A stretch of 64,000 bases of DNA from positions 1 to 64,000 of the forward strand of contig JHVP01000007.1 in NCBI GenBank assembly GCA_000620205.1, given 5' to 3'. A model generated the notes under the pieces. The model did not search any database and was not told the origin of the DNA. It saw only the letters and a program-made list of their open reading frames with translations. This document shows positions 25,998 through 37,209 of this stretch, piece by piece (position 1 is the stretch's first letter; every line of letters begins with the position of its first letter). The DNA is from Geodermatophilaceae bacterium URHA0031 (GTDB lineage: Bacteria; Actinomycetota; Actinomycetes; Mycobacteriales; Geodermatophilaceae). A program made the translations under genes and the position numbers.

Positions 25998-27482
25998 ATG
26001 CCGACCGTGACCAGCACCGCCGCCCGCGAGACCGCACGGCTCGACCCGCGGCGGTGGGTGGCCCTCGGCGTGTGCGTCTCCGCGCTGTTCATGACGCTGC
26101 TGGACGTCAGCATCGTCACCGTCGCGCTGCCCTCGATCGGCGCCAGCACCGGCGCCGGTCCGTCGGAGCTGCAGTGGGTCGTCTCCGGCTACGCGCTCGC
26201 CTTCGGGATGGTGCCGATCATCGGTGGCCGGCTGGGTGACGACCGGGGCCGCCGGCGGATGCTGCTGATCGGGATCGCCGCCTTCGTGGTCTGCAGCGCG
26301 CTGGTGGGGCTGGCCCCGACGCCGGGGGTGCTGATCGCCGGCCGGGTGCTGCAGGGACTGGCCGGTGGGCTGGTCAACCCGCAGGTCTCCGGCCTGGTGC
26401 AGCAGCTGTTCCCGCAGCACGAGCGCGGTCGGGCGTTCGGCACGATCGGCGCCGCCGTGGGGATCGCGACCGCGGCCGGCCCGGTCGTCGGTGGGGCGCT
26501 CATCGCCCTGGGCGGGCCGGAGTTCGGCTGGCGGCTGTGCTTCCTGGTCAACGTGCCGGTGGGGCTGCTCGCGCTGGTGCTGTGCGCCCGGCTGCTGCCC
26601 TCGCCGCCGCCCCGGGACACCCACCGGCCGCTCGACCTGCCCGGCGCGGCGCTGCTGGCGGTCGGCGTCTTCGGGCTGCTCTTCCCCGCCGTCCAGTACG
26701 ACGCCGGCCACGACCTGCGGCTGGCGCTGCTGGTCCTGCCGGCGCTCGCGGTGCTCGCCGGCTTCGTCGGCTGGGAGCGCGGGCCGGGACGGCGCCGCGG
26801 CTACCCCCTGGTGGACCTGGCGCTGTTCCGCATCCGGTCCTTCGCCGACGGCACCGTGCTGGCCGTGCTGTTCTTCTGCGCCTACACCGGCACCCCGCTG
26901 GTCCTCGCGCTGTTCCTGCAGGAGGGCCTGGGCTACAGCCCGCTGCAGTCCGGGCTCACCGCGTCGTCCTACGCGGTCGGCGCGGCCCTGTCCGCGCCGA
27001 TCGGCGGCCGGCTGGTGTCCCGGCTGGGGCAGCGGGTCCTCGTCGTCGCGCTCGGGCTCTTCCTGGTCGGCGTGGCGGCGGCCGCGTTGGTGGCCGTCGC
27101 GCTGGCCGGCGACGTCGACCCCGGGCTGGTGGCGCTGGCGATGGCCCCGGCGCTGCTGGTGGCCGGGCTCGGCGGCGGCTCGGTGATCACGCCGAACCAG
27201 GCGCTGTCCCTGGCCGAGGTCGACGTCCGCGGCGGGTCGACCGCCGGTGGGGTGCTGCAGACCGCCCAGCGCTTCGGCAACGCCGTCGGTGCCGCGGTCA
27301 TCACCGCGGTCTTCTACGCCGCGGTCTCCGGCGCAGCGGCCGGCGGCGCCGGGCGGCAGGGCGACTACGGGCGGGCGTACGCGCTCAGCCTCACGGTGAG
27401 CGTGGGCTTCGCCGTCGCGGCCCTGGCGCTCGCCGTCCGTGACGTGCGCCGCCGGCCGGCCGCGGGCCTCGGCGGCTCCTGA
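25998..27482 (+). CDS. DHA2-family MFS drug exporter (EmrB/QacA type)
   Basis: A 494-residue transporter with about 14 membrane segments. Motifs include LDVSIVTVALPSIG in the first helix, the loop GRLGDDRGRRRMLL, GRVLQGLAGGLVNPQVSGLVQQLF, and GWRLCFLVNVPVGLLAL, which is diagnostic of DHA2. Proton-coupled export of cationic or amphiphilic drugs is the family role. The ATG at 25998 follows TTGGAGG immediately. It is divergent from the NlpC/P60 gene with about 170 bp between, where the palindromes lie. No regulator gene adjoins it. Confidence 0.9.
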   Translation: MPTVTSTAARETARLDPRRWVALGVCVSALFMTLLDVSIVTVALPSIGASTGAGPSELQWVVSGYALAFGMVPIIGGRLGDDRGRRRMLLIGIAAFVVCSALVGLAPTPGVLIAGRVLQGLAGGLVNPQVSGLVQQLFPQHERGRAFGTIGAAVGIATAAGPVVGGALIALGGPEFGWRLCFLVNVPVGLLALVLCARLLPSPPPRDTHRPLDLPGAALLAVGVFGLLFPAVQYDAGHDLRLALLVLPALAVLAGFVGWERGPGRRRGYPLVDLALFRIRSFADGTVLAVLFFCAYTGTPLVLALFLQEGLGYSPLQSGLTASSYAVGAALSAPIGGRLVSRLGQRVLVVALGLFLVGVAAAALVAVALAGDVDPGLVALAMAPALLVAGLGGGSVITPNQALSLAEVDVRGGSTAGGVLQTAQRFGNAVGAAVITAVFYAAVSGAAAGGAGRQGDYGRAYALSLTVSVGFAVAALALAVRDVRRRPAAGLGGS

Positions 27483-27504
27483 GCCGGGCGGCTACCGTCC
27501 GCGC

Positions 27505-28512
27505 ATGTCCTCGCCCGTCCCCGACCCCGCGGCGCTGCCCACCGCCGAGCTGCACCTGCACATCGAGGGGACCCTCGAGCCGGAGCTGGCGGTCGAGCTG
27601 GCCCGGCGCAACCGGGTCCGGCTGCGCCACCCAGACCTGGCGTCGCTGCGCCGGGCGTACTCGTTCAGCGACCTGCCCTCCTTCCTGGACCTCTACTACG
27701 AGCTCAACGAGGTGCTGCAGCAGCCGCAGGACTTCACCGACCTGGCCGAGGCCTACCTGACCCGGGCCGCGGCGCAGGGCGTCCGGTACGCGGAGGTGTT
27801 CGTCGACCCGCAGGCGCACACCAGCCGCGGCGTGCCGCTGGAGGTCGTCCTCGACGGGCTGGCCGAGGCCTTCCGGACGGCGGAGCAGCGGCACGGGCTC
27901 AGCGCACGGCTGATCGCCTGCTTCCTGCGGGACCGGGACCCGGCGGAGGCCGAGGCCCTGGTGCCGCGGCTGCGCCCGTGGCACGACCTCGTCATCGGCG
28001 TCGGGCTGGACAGCGCCGAGGTCGGCTTCCCGCCCGAGCTGTTCCGGCGCGCCTACGCGCTGGCCGCCGACGAGGGCTTGCACCGGGTCGCGCACGCGGG
28101 GGAGGAGGGGCCGCCGGCCTACGTGCGCGGCGCCCTGGACGCCCTCGGTGTGGAACGGGTCGACCACGGCATCCGCAGCATGGAGGACCCCTCGCTGATC
28201 GCCCGGCTGCGCGAGGAACAGGTGCCGCTGACGGTCTGCCCGCTGTCCAACGTCGCCCTGCGGGCGGTGCCCGACCTGGCCGCGCACCCGCTGCGCGCGA
28301 TGCTGGACGCCGGCCTGCGGGTCACCGTCAACTCCGACGACCCGGCCTACTTCGGTGGCTACCTGCACGACAACACCGTCGCCGCCTCCCGGGCGCTCGG
28401 CCTCGGAGCCGCGGACCGTCGGCTGCTGGCGGAGAACAGCGTCCGGGCGAGCTTCCTGCCCGAGGTGGACAAGCAGCGGCTCCTGGCGGAGGTGGCCGCG
28501 GCCGCCGGCTGA
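27505..28512 (+). CDS. Adenosine/adenine deaminase family protein
   Basis: A 335-residue metal-dependent amidohydrolase. The TAELHLHIEGTL segment provides the HxH zinc ligands, HAGEEGPP the third His and the catalytic Glu-region, VDHGIRSMED the conserved His, and VTVNSDDPAYFGG the Asp ligand pair. The EVFVDPQAHTSRG sequence and the length resemble the adenine deaminase (Aah1-like) branch more than classical adenosine deaminase. It deaminates adenine or adenosine for purine salvage in the cytoplasm. The ATG at 27505 gives the canonical N-terminus. It starts 22 bp after the exporter and may be cotranscribed. Confidence 0.9.
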   Translation: MSSPVPDPAALPTAELHLHIEGTLEPELAVELARRNRVRLRHPDLASLRRAYSFSDLPSFLDLYYELNEVLQQPQDFTDLAEAYLTRAAAQGVRYAEVFVDPQAHTSRGVPLEVVLDGLAEAFRTAEQRHGLSARLIACFLRDRDPAEAEALVPRLRPWHDLVIGVGLDSAEVGFPPELFRRAYALAADEGLHRVAHAGEEGPPAYVRGALDALGVERVDHGIRSMEDPSLIARLREEQVPLTVCPLSNVALRAVPDLAAHPLRAMLDAGLRVTVNSDDPAYFGGYLHDNTVAASRALGLGAADRRLLAENSVRASFLPEVDKQRLLAEVAAAAG

Positions 28513-28514
28513 CC

Positions 28515-28904
28515 TCAGGCCGGCGGGCGGTGCTGGGCGACCAGCCGGCGGGGAGCCCGGCACGCCCACGCCTCCTCGAGCAGCTCGGTCAGCTCGGCGG
28601 CGTCGATCTCGGGGAGCCGGACGAGCACCGAGGGGTGGCCGGCGAAGTGCGAGGTGGTGAAGTAGACGCCGGGGGAGTCGGCGATCAGCGCGGCGCGCGC
28701 ACCGACGTCCGGGACGTACGCGCCCAGCACCGGCCCGGCCGGTGCGGCGTCCCCCAGCTCGGCGAGGTCCCGGGGACGCAACGGTCGCTGCCAGGCGAAC
28801 TGCTTGTCCCGCACCCGCCAGCTCCGGTTGCCGCCGTGGGTCGGCCCCTCGGTCGCCTCCGGCAGGGCGAGGGCGAGCCGTGCGACGTCGTCCCAGGTGG
28901 CCAT
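28515..28904 (-). CDS. MmcQ/YjbR-family DNA-binding-like protein
   Basis: A 129-residue protein of the MmcQ/YjbR (CyaY-like fold) family. It has MATWDDVARLALALPEATEGPTHGGNRSWRVRD at the N-terminus with the typical T-H-G pattern, a central YFTTSHFAGHPSVLVRLPEID strand pair, and a C-terminal LEEAWACRAPRRLV helix. Family members are called DNA-binding by structure, but no function is proven. The ATG at 28904 fits. It is tail-to-tail with the deaminase gene and 9 bp beyond the VOC gene end, so probably cotranscribed with it. Confidence 0.85.
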   Translation of the reverse strand: MATWDDVARLALALPEATEGPTHGGNRSWRVRDKQFAWQRPLRPRDLAELGDAAPAGPVLGAYVPDVGARAALIADSPGVYFTTSHFAGHPSVLVRLPEIDAAELTELLEEAWACRAPRRLVAQHRPPA

Positions 28905-28913
28905 GCCGCGACG

Positions 28914-29306
28914 CTACGGCGTCTGCACGACGACCAGCGTGTTCCCGTCCGGGTCGCGGAAGGTGAACATCGGCGGGACCTGCGGGCCCATGTCGATCAG
29001 CTCGGCGTCGACGTCGGTCCCGGCGGCGCGCAGGGCCGCGTGGTCGGCGGCGGCGTCCGTCGTCGCCAGCCGGATGCCGGTGTCCACGCCCGCCGGCCCG
29101 TCGTCCCGGCGGACCAGCGCCAGCGTGGTCGGCGCACCGGGCGGCGCGACCTCCAGCCACCGGGCCCCGGGACCGTAGGAGCCGTCCAGACGCACCTCGC
29201 AGCCGAGGACGTCGACGTAGAAGGCCAGCGCGCGGTCCTGGTCGGTGACCGGGACGGCCACGGTGTGCACGGCGGTGAGGTGGGTGCGGCGGGTGGTGCC
29301 GGTCAT
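28914..29306 (-). CDS. VOC (glyoxalase-like) superfamily protein
   Basis: A 130-residue single-module vicinal-oxygen-chelate protein. LTAVHTVAVPVTDQDRALAFYVDVLGCEVRLD is the first beta-alpha-beta module, and DMGPQVPPMFTFRDPDGNTLVVVQ closes the second. The first metal His (VHTVAVPV) and a late Asp-Pro-Asp-Gly turn are present. Such proteins may be lyases, dioxygenases or antibiotic-binding; the substrate is unknown. It lies upstream of the MmcQ/YjbR gene on the same strand. Confidence 0.85.
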   Translation of the reverse strand: MTGTTRRTHLTAVHTVAVPVTDQDRALAFYVDVLGCEVRLDGSYGPGARWLEVAPPGAPTTLALVRRDDGPAGVDTGIRLATTDAAADHAALRAAGTDVDAELIDMGPQVPPMFTFRDPDGNTLVVVQTP

Positions 29307-29388
29307 GACGTCCTCCCGGGGAGCGGTGGTGCCAGTGCAGACCGCCCCGGCCGGCCGGACTCATCGCACCGGCGGTCAGGATGGGTGC

Positions 29389-29586
29389 ATGAACGTCTTC
29401 ACCGACTACGCCGAGACGCACTGGGTGCCGATCAACGGGGAGATGGTCACCGTCCAGACCGTCGACGCGAAAGGGAGGCGGGAGACGCACGTGCTGTCGG
29501 TGCCCGACGCGCTGGCCCAGTTCAAGGTCAAGTACCCCTTCGTGGACGACGACCAGGCCGCCGCCCTCTTCGCCCAGGGCGGCTGA
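29389..29586 (+). CDS. Small conserved protein, 65 residues
   Basis: A short acidic protein starting at ATG 29389 (MNVFTDYAETHWVPINGEM) and ending with FVDDDQAAALFAQGG. The composition is normal for coding DNA and third positions are strongly GC, supporting a real gene. No motif, signal or membrane helix is visible, and I cannot assign a family. It starts 82 bp after the divergent VOC gene. Confidence 0.55.
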   Translation: MNVFTDYAETHWVPINGEMVTVQTVDAKGRRETHVLSVPDALAQFKVKYPFVDDDQAAALFAQGG

Positions 29587-29635
29587 GGGAGCACGCTCGG
29601 GATGAGCCCCGGTGGGCACCGGTGTTGTACGGACC

Positions 29636-30247
29636 GTGACGCTCCGCTTCCTCGTCCTCGGTGACTCCCTCGCCTTCGGCACCGGTGCCGCCCGCCCGCA
29701 GGACACCCTCGGCGCCCGGCTGACCCGCACGCTGACCGATGCCGGCTCCGACGTCGAGCTGCACATCGTCGCGGTCCCCGGTGCCACCTCCCTCGACCTG
29801 GCGGCGCAGGTCCAGCGGGCCGCCGCCGTCGACGCCGACCTGGCCCTGCTGGTCGTCGGCGCCAACGACGTGACCCGCCAGGTGCCGCCCGCGCGGGCCG
29901 CGACCGCCCTCGGGGCGGCGGTGCGGGAGCTGCGCGCACGCGGCACCGAGGTGCTGGTCGTGCCGACGCCCGACCTGTCGTCGGTCGCCTGGGTGCCGCC
30001 GGCGTTCCGCGCTGTGGTGGCCGGCATCTGCGACCAGCTGCGGGTCCAGCAGAGCGCCGCCGCGGAGGCCGCCGGCGGCGTCGTCGCCCCGGTCGCGCCC
30101 GAGCTCACCGCCCGGTTCGCCGGCGACCCGGCGCTGTTCTCCGCCGACCGGTTCCACCCCTCGTCGGCGGGCTACGCGCTGGTCGCCGACGCGATCGCGC
30201 CGCGGCTGCTCGAGCTGGCCGCACGCCGGCAGGACGACGCCGCCTGA
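29636..30247 (+). CDS. SGNH/GDSL-type hydrolase
   Basis: A 203-residue esterase-like protein. The nucleophile Ser11 is in VLGDSLAFGTG, the oxyanion-hole block V-G-A-N77-D is intact, and the catalytic Asp171 and His174 are in DRFHPSSAGY. The fold and length match cytoplasmic SGNH hydrolases of actinobacteria; no signal peptide is visible from the chosen GTG at 29636. A GTG at 29613 would add a few residues but breaks the motif spacing. The physiological ester is unknown. Its 3' end abuts the convergent DCC-family gene. Confidence 0.88.
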   Translation: MTLRFLVLGDSLAFGTGAARPQDTLGARLTRTLTDAGSDVELHIVAVPGATSLDLAAQVQRAAAVDADLALLVVGANDVTRQVPPARAATALGAAVRELRARGTEVLVVPTPDLSSVAWVPPAFRAVVAGICDQLRVQQSAAAEAAGGVVAPVAPELTARFAGDPALFSADRFHPSSAGYALVADAIAPRLLELAARRQDDAA

Positions 30248-30628
30248 TCAGGCAGCATCCCCCGGCGGGACACGGCAGGCCGCCGTCCCGCCGGGCAGGC
30301 GGTACCGGTTGTCGGCGATGAGCCGGTAGACGACCGGGGCGACCCACCGCAGCGGCGGCAGCGACAGCAGCACGCCGATCGGTGACCAGGGCAGCCCGGC
30401 GGCCCGCAGCGCGCCGGCCACCGCCGCGGCGCCACCGGTCACCGCGCCGTCCCGGCCGATCCAGAGCACCTCGTGCTGGGCGCGTGCCGCGGTCGTGCCC
30501 AGCGCAGCGAGGTCCAGGAACTGCCAGGGCTCGACCCGGACGTCGGCCGGCAGCAGCCGCCGGGCTACCTCGGCCGACCGGGTGCAGAAAGCGCAGTCGC
30601 CGTCGAAGACGAGCGTGGGGGCGGGCAC
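30248..30628 (-). CDS. DCC-family (DUF393) thiol-disulfide oxidoreductase-like protein
   Basis: A 126-residue protein with the hallmark LVFDGDCAFCTRSA, giving a C12-x-x-C15 redox pair in a thioredoxin-like setting. The LRAAGLPWSPIGVLLSLPP segment and the C-terminal YRLIADNRYRLPGG are family typical. The role is unknown; redox or cofactor handling is suspected. It follows the phosphatase gene at 30647 by 18 bp on the same strand. Confidence 0.88.
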   Translation of the reverse strand: MPAPTLVFDGDCAFCTRSAEVARRLLPADVRVEPWQFLDLAALGTTAARAQHEVLWIGRDGAVTGGAAAVAGALRAAGLPWSPIGVLLSLPPLRWVAPVVYRLIADNRYRLPGGTAACRVPPGDAA

Positions 30629-30646
30629 GGGCCCATGGTGCCCCCG

Positions 30647-31408
30647 TCAGCCGACGTCGACGAGGAGTGCGCGGTGGTCCGACAGCGGCAGCGCGGGCGC
30701 GGACACCGTGGTCACCGGGGCGAACGACCCGCGCAGCAGCACGTGGTCCAGCTGCCGGTCCGGCTCGTCGCGCGGGAAGGTCGGCCTGCTCGCCAGGGAC
30801 TGCCAGCCGGTGACCGACGTCGGGGTCGGCGGGGTCATGTTCAGGTCGCCCATCAGCACCAGCGGACCGGGGAACGCGGTCAGGTCGCGCCGCAGCCGGC
30901 GCAGCTGCCGCCGGTTCCACCCCGGCACGAACGACAGGTGGGCGTTCACCACGGTCAGCTCGCCGTGCGGGGTCTCGACCACCGCGACGACGGCGGCCCT
31001 CGGCTCCTCGTCGACCACGATCACCTTGCGCGGACCGGGCAGCCACATGGGGAACCGGAACGGGATGGCGGGCAGCCGGATCACCTGCCAGGAGCGCACC
31101 GGGTACCGGGACAGCAGCGCGATGCCGTACTCCGCCGTCCCCGGCTGCTCGCGCCCGGTCGCTGCCATCCAGGTGGCCCCCGGGGTGCCGGCGATCGCGG
31201 CGACGAACCGGTGGGCGCCGGCGCCCATCGCCTGGGCGGCCACCGCGGTCAGGTCGGCGTGGTGCGAACGCGGCTGCTCCCGGTCGACCTCCTGCAGCGC
31301 CAGGACGTCGGCGTCCAGCGTCTCCACCGCGGCAGCGAAGCGGTCGACGTCCACCCGGTCGTCGGCCAGGGAGCGTCCGTGCAGGATGTTGAAGGTCGCG
31401 AGGCGCAC
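30647..31408 (-). CDS. Endonuclease/exonuclease/phosphatase (EEP) family protein
   Basis: A 253-residue hydrolase of the DNase I-like fold. TFNILHG supplies Asn7, LALQEVDRE the metal-binding Glu40, VVNAHLSF the catalytic His, VLMGDLNMTP the Asp/Asn pair and LPLSDHRALLVDV the terminal Asp-His. All catalytic residues are therefore present. There is no signal peptide, so a cytoplasmic phosphodiesterase or nuclease role is possible. The GTG at 31408 is adjacent to the divergent nucleotidyltransferase. Confidence 0.88.
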   Translation of the reverse strand: MRLATFNILHGRSLADDRVDVDRFAAAVETLDADVLALQEVDREQPRSHHADLTAVAAQAMGAGAHRFVAAIAGTPGATWMAATGREQPGTAEYGIALLSRYPVRSWQVIRLPAIPFRFPMWLPGPRKVIVVDEEPRAAVVAVVETPHGELTVVNAHLSFVPGWNRRQLRRLRRDLTAFPGPLVLMGDLNMTPPTPTSVTGWQSLASRPTFPRDEPDRQLDHVLLRGSFAPVTTVSAPALPLSDHRALLVDVG

Positions 31409-31473
31409 GCGTGACCGCTACCCGCCCGGGTAGTGCTCCACCCGGTCCGATCCCCGACCGTGAGGAGTGGTGC

Positions 31474-32022
31474 GTGCCCGCCGACCGCGATGCCCTGCGC
31501 GGGGCCCTGAAGCGGACCGCGTCCGCGCTGAAGGCCGGCGAGGTGCCCTTCGCGCTGGCCGGGGGCTACGCGCTGTGGGCCCACGGTGCGCCGGAGTCGG
31601 AGAACGACGTCGACTTCGTCGTCGCCGAGGAGGACGCCGAGCGGGCGGTGCACGTGCTGGAGGAGGCCGGGTTCCAGGTGACCCGCCCACCGGAGGACTG
31701 GCTGTTCAAGGTCGGGTGCGACGGTGCCGAGGTGGACGTGCTGCACCGGGTCGTCGGCGAGCCGGTCGGCCCGGCGCTGATCGAGCGGTCGACGGACATG
31801 GACCTGCTGGGCATCCGGCTGCCGGTGCTGCCGGCCACCGACCTGCTGTCCAGCAAGCTCCGGTCGATGACCGAGCACTACTGCGACTTCGGCCGGCTGC
31901 TGCCGCACGTCCGCGCCGTCCGCGAGCAACTGGACTGGGACCGGCTGCGCAGCGAGGTGGAGGGCAACGACTTCGCCGTCGCCTTCCTGTTCCTCACCGA
32001 CCGGCTCGGCATCTCCAGCTGA
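31474..32022 (+). CDS. Nucleotidyltransferase-fold protein
   Basis: A 182-residue DNA polymerase beta-like nucleotidyltransferase. FALAGGYALWAHG carries the GG motif (G30/G31), ENDVDFVV the D45-x-D47 pair, and GAEVDVLHRV the third Asp. No HEPN or toxin partner gene adjoins it, so it is not an obvious MNT/HEPN or AbiEii system; it resembles stand-alone NTases of unknown substrate. The GTG at 31474 is favoured by AGGAG at 31463-31467; a start at 31411 would add 21 residues unlike the family. A strong hairpin follows the stop. Confidence 0.8.
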   Translation: MPADRDALRGALKRTASALKAGEVPFALAGGYALWAHGAPESENDVDFVVAEEDAERAVHVLEEAGFQVTRPPEDWLFKVGCDGAEVDVLHRVVGEPVGPALIERSTDMDLLGIRLPVLPATDLLSSKLRSMTEHYCDFGRLLPHVRAVREQLDWDRLRSEVEGNDFAVAFLFLTDRLGISS

Positions 32023-32024
32023 GA

Positions 32025-32071
32025 CGGCAGAACGGGCCGTTCCCCCGAGGAGGTACCGGCCCGTTCTGTCG
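32025..32071. terminator. Bidirectional hairpin terminator
   Basis: CGGCAGAACGGGCCG at 32025-32039 pairs with CGGCCCGTTCTGTCG at 32057-32071 (15 pairs, one G-U) around a 17-nt loop. It lies between convergent genes, two bases after one stop and 14 bases from the other, so it can end both transcripts. Confidence 0.8.
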
Positions 32072-32085
32072 TGGAGGTGCGTCCG

Positions 32086-32837
32086 TCAGCTGGCGGGGAC
32101 CGCTCCGGCCCGCAGGGCGCCGAGCAGGTCGTGGTTCAGCCGGGAGATGGTCTCCATCGAGATGCCCTTGGGGCAGACCGCGGAGCACTCGCCGATGTTC
32201 GTGCAGCCACCGAAGTCCTCGGCGTCCTGCTGGCCGACCATCCGCAGCACCCGGGCATCCCGCTCCGGCTGGCCCTGCGGCAGCAGCCCGAGGTGGGAGA
32301 CCTTCGCCGCGGTGAACAGCATCGCCGAGCCGTTGGGGCAGGCGGCGACGCACGCACCGCAACCGATGCAGGTGGCAGCGTCGAAGGCGGCGTCGGAGTC
32401 CTTCTTCGGCACCGGGGTGGCGTGCGCCTCCGGTGCCGTGCCGGTCGGGGCGCTGATGAAGCCGCCCGCGGAGATGATCCGGTCGAAGGCGGAGCGGTCG
32501 ACGACCAGGTCCTTGACCACCGGGAAGCCACCCGAGCGCCACGGCTCGATGTCGATGACGTCGCCGTCGGAGAACGACCGCATGTGCAGCTGGCACACCG
32601 TCGCCTGCTCCGGGCCGTGCGCGACGCCGTCGATCATCAGACCGCAGGAGCCGCAGATGCCCTCGCGGCAGTCGTGGTCGAAGGCGACGGGGTCGTCGCC
32701 GTCGAGGATCAGCTTCTCGTTGAGCACGTCCAGCATCTCGAGGAAGGACATGTCCGGCGAGACGTCGGTGACGTGGTAGCTCACCATCTTGCCCTTGGTG
32801 GCAGGGCCGACCTGCCGCCAGATCTTCAGGGTCAGGT

Positions 32838-32841
<4 letters not shown>
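32086..32841 (-). CDS. sdhB: Succinate dehydrogenase iron-sulfur subunit
   Basis: A 251-residue subunit that passes electrons from the flavoprotein to the membrane quinone site. The [2Fe-2S] ligands are C58, C63, C66 and C83. The ferredoxin-like half holds C158, C161, C164 and C168 for one cluster and C213, C219, C223 for another. The sequence type ([24 protein letters not shown]) is that of the actinobacterial sdhCAB complexes related to fumarate reductase. Its ATG overlaps the sdhA stop. It is the last gene of the operon, before the terminator at 32025-32071. Confidence 0.95.
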
Positions 32842-34784
<1,943 letters not shown>

Positions 34785-34798
34785 GGCTGGGATCTCCG

Positions 34799-35509
34799 TC
34801 AGTCGATGAGGCCGAACGCGATGGACAGCGGCACGAGGATGAAGCCCACGGTGATCAGCGTGGACACCACGTAGGCGATCCCGTTGACCGCGCGCTCGCG
34901 GCGCTTGTTGGTCTGCCCCAGCGTCTGGGTGGCGGCGAAGATGCCGTGCCGCAGGTGCAGGCCCAGCAGGATCATCGAGACCACGTAGAACAGCGTGATC
35001 GGGATGTTCGAGAAGCTGGCGATCAGCCGGTCGTAGGGCGTCGTGCCCGTGCCGGCCGGGTTCACCACACCGAAGGTGAGGTCGAGGATGTGCCAGATGA
35101 TGAACAGCGCCAGGATCAGGCCACCCCAGCGCACCGTGCGCGAGGCGAAGCTCTGCTGCACGCGCTTCTTGGTCACGTAGGGCACCGGCCGGGCCCGCCG
35201 GGCCTGGCGCCACAGCGAGATCGCCGCCCAGAAGTGCGCCACCACGGACACCAGCAGCACGACCCGGATGATCCACAGCGTCGTCTGCTCGGGCACGGCC
35301 GGCTCACCGATCGTGCGGATCCAGTGCGAGTACCCGTTGAACGAGTCGGCGCCCTGGAACGCGTGCAGGTTGCCGATCATGTGCGCGATCAAGTAGAGGA
35401 TCATGATGATCCCGGTGACCGCCATGACGGCCTTCTTGACCACCGAGTTGCTGAACTTCCCCGGCTTCCGGGCCTTCTGTGGGGCCTGCTGCGTCGTCAC
35501 TGTCGCCAC
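34799..35509 (-). CDS. sdhC: Succinate dehydrogenase cytochrome b subunit (type B)
   Basis: A 236-residue membrane anchor with about five transmembrane helices ([79 protein letters not shown] and the last near the C-terminus). Axial histidines for two hemes are present in IAHMIGN, VVAHFW, WHILDL and HLRHG. It anchors SdhAB and hands electrons to menaquinone. GTG 35509 is used (TVTTQQ); GTG 35500 is equally possible. A divergent promoter region separates it from the molybdoenzyme gene. Confidence 0.92.
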   Translation of the reverse strand: MATVTTQQAPQKARKPGKFSNSVVKKAVMAVTGIIMILYLIAHMIGNLHAFQGADSFNGYSHWIRTIGEPAVPEQTTLWIIRVVLLVSVVAHFWAAISLWRQARRARPVPYVTKKRVQQSFASRTVRWGGLILALFIIWHILDLTFGVVNPAGTGTTPYDRLIASFSNIPITLFYVVSMILLGLHLRHGIFAATQTLGQTNKRRERAVNGIAYVVSTLITVGFILVPLSIAFGLID

Positions 35510-35730
35510 AGCGCCACGGTAAGCCCAGGACACACGTGACACCCAGGTGAACCGGTGGTGACACACCTCATGTAAGGCCACCCTCACCTGCGGGTTCCCC
35601 ACCAGCGCCAACGAGGGGCCGTCCCGGGGTGTTCCCTCCCCGCCCCTGCAGACAACGGTGCCGGGTGTGCGAGAAGATCGTCCCTGACCGAGTCGAGCCC
35701 CGAACGGGCCCTGCAGACAGGACCAGAGAC

Positions 35731-36342
<612 letters not shown>

Positions 36343-36349
36343 TGAAGGA

Positions 36350-36398
36350 CCCCGTCCTCCTCACCCCTCGCAAGCTCGGGGCGAGCCTCTGGACGGGG
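36350..36398 (+). repeat. Intercistronic hairpin repeat
   Basis: CCCCGTCC at 36350-36357 pairs with GGACGGGG at 36391-36398 around a region with a further CTCGC/GCGAG pairing. It sits in the first ~75 bp of the longest frame of the next gene and looks like an intergenic palindromic repeat rather than coding sequence, supporting the start at 36410. Confidence 0.45.
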
Positions 36399-36409
36399 CC
36401 GTACCGGTG

Positions 36410-37132
36410 ATGCCCGCCGGGCGCGCGCCGGCCGGTGGGTGGCGGACGGCGACCGTGGCGGGCCTTCGCCGGCCCATCGCCCGCTCGGTGGAGTTGCGGT
36501 TCGACGTCCACGACCGGGTCCAGCACATGGCCGGTCAGCACTACGTCGTCCGGCTCACCGCCGAGGACGGGTACACCGCCCAGCGGTCCTACTCGGTGGC
36601 CTCCGCGCCGGGCGACCCGCTGGTCGAGCTCTTCGTCGAACGGCTCGACGACGGCGAGGTCTCGCCCTACCTGGTCGACGTCGTGGAGCCCGGTGACGAG
36701 CTCGAGGTCCGTGGCCCGATCGGTGGCTGGTTCGTCTGGGACGGCGTCAGCCCGGCGCTGCTGGTGGGCGGCGGGACCGGCGTCGTCCCCCTGGTGGCGA
36801 TGGTCCGGCACGCCCGCGACCTGGGGCGGCTGGACCTGCTGCGGGTCGCGGTCTCCGCGCGCACGCTCGCCGAGCTGCCCTACGCCGACGAGCTGGTCGC
36901 GGCCGGCGCGCTGGTGGTCACCACGCGGGAGGCGAACGGCATCCGCCCGGCGGCCCGGCTCACCGCGATGGACCTGCTGCCGCTCTGGGAGGAGGGCCAG
37001 ACCGCGTTCGTCTGCGGCTCGGCCGGCTTCGCCGAGGCGGCCAGCCAGCTGCTGGTCGGGCTGGGCATCCCGCCGACGTCGGTGCGGGTGGAGAAGTTCG
37101 GGCCCTCTGCGCTGGACTCGCCGGGGCGCTGA
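36410..37132 (+). CDS. Ferredoxin-NADP-type flavin reductase
   Basis: A 240-residue FNR-family reductase. The FAD domain has AGQHYVVRLTAEDG and the RSYSVAS motif. The NAD(P) domain begins at GPIGGWFVWD and LVGGGTGVVPLVAMVRHA and ends with AFVCGSAGFAEAASQLLVGLG and a C-terminal EKFG. No [2Fe-2S] domain is attached. ATG 36410 is preferred; a GTG at 36335 overlapping the previous stop would add 25 low-complexity residues encoded by the hairpin repeat. Adjacent to the molybdoenzyme, it probably delivers or removes electrons for it. Confidence 0.85.
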   Translation: MPAGRAPAGGWRTATVAGLRRPIARSVELRFDVHDRVQHMAGQHYVVRLTAEDGYTAQRSYSVASAPGDPLVELFVERLDDGEVSPYLVDVVEPGDELEVRGPIGGWFVWDGVSPALLVGGGTGVVPLVAMVRHARDLGRLDLLRVAVSARTLAELPYADELVAAGALVVTTREANGIRPAARLTAMDLLPLWEEGQTAFVCGSAGFAEAASQLLVGLGIPPTSVRVEKFGPSALDSPGR

Positions 37133-37159
37133 CCGGGGACCTCCCCGGACGTGGCCCGG

Positions 37160-37183
37160 TGAGGTGAGGCTAACCTCACCTCA
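37160..37183 (+). promoter_or_regulatory. IdeR/DtxR iron box
   Basis: A 24-bp near-perfect palindrome: TGAGGTGAGG and CCTCACCTCA arms around CTAA. The 19-mer at 37160-37178 matches the DtxR/IdeR consensus at 16 of 19 positions. It lies 27 bp before the binding-protein start, the position for Fe2+-dependent repression. Confidence 0.85.
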
Positions 37184-37209
37184 CCGTGATCACGTCCCGA
37201 GGAGTCGCC

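Noticed and set aside
31474-32022. Nucleotidyltransferase as part of an AbiE or MNT/HEPN toxin-antitoxin system
   Set aside because: No AbiEi, HEPN or other partner gene is adjacent; neighbours are a divergent phosphatase-like gene and convergent sdhB.
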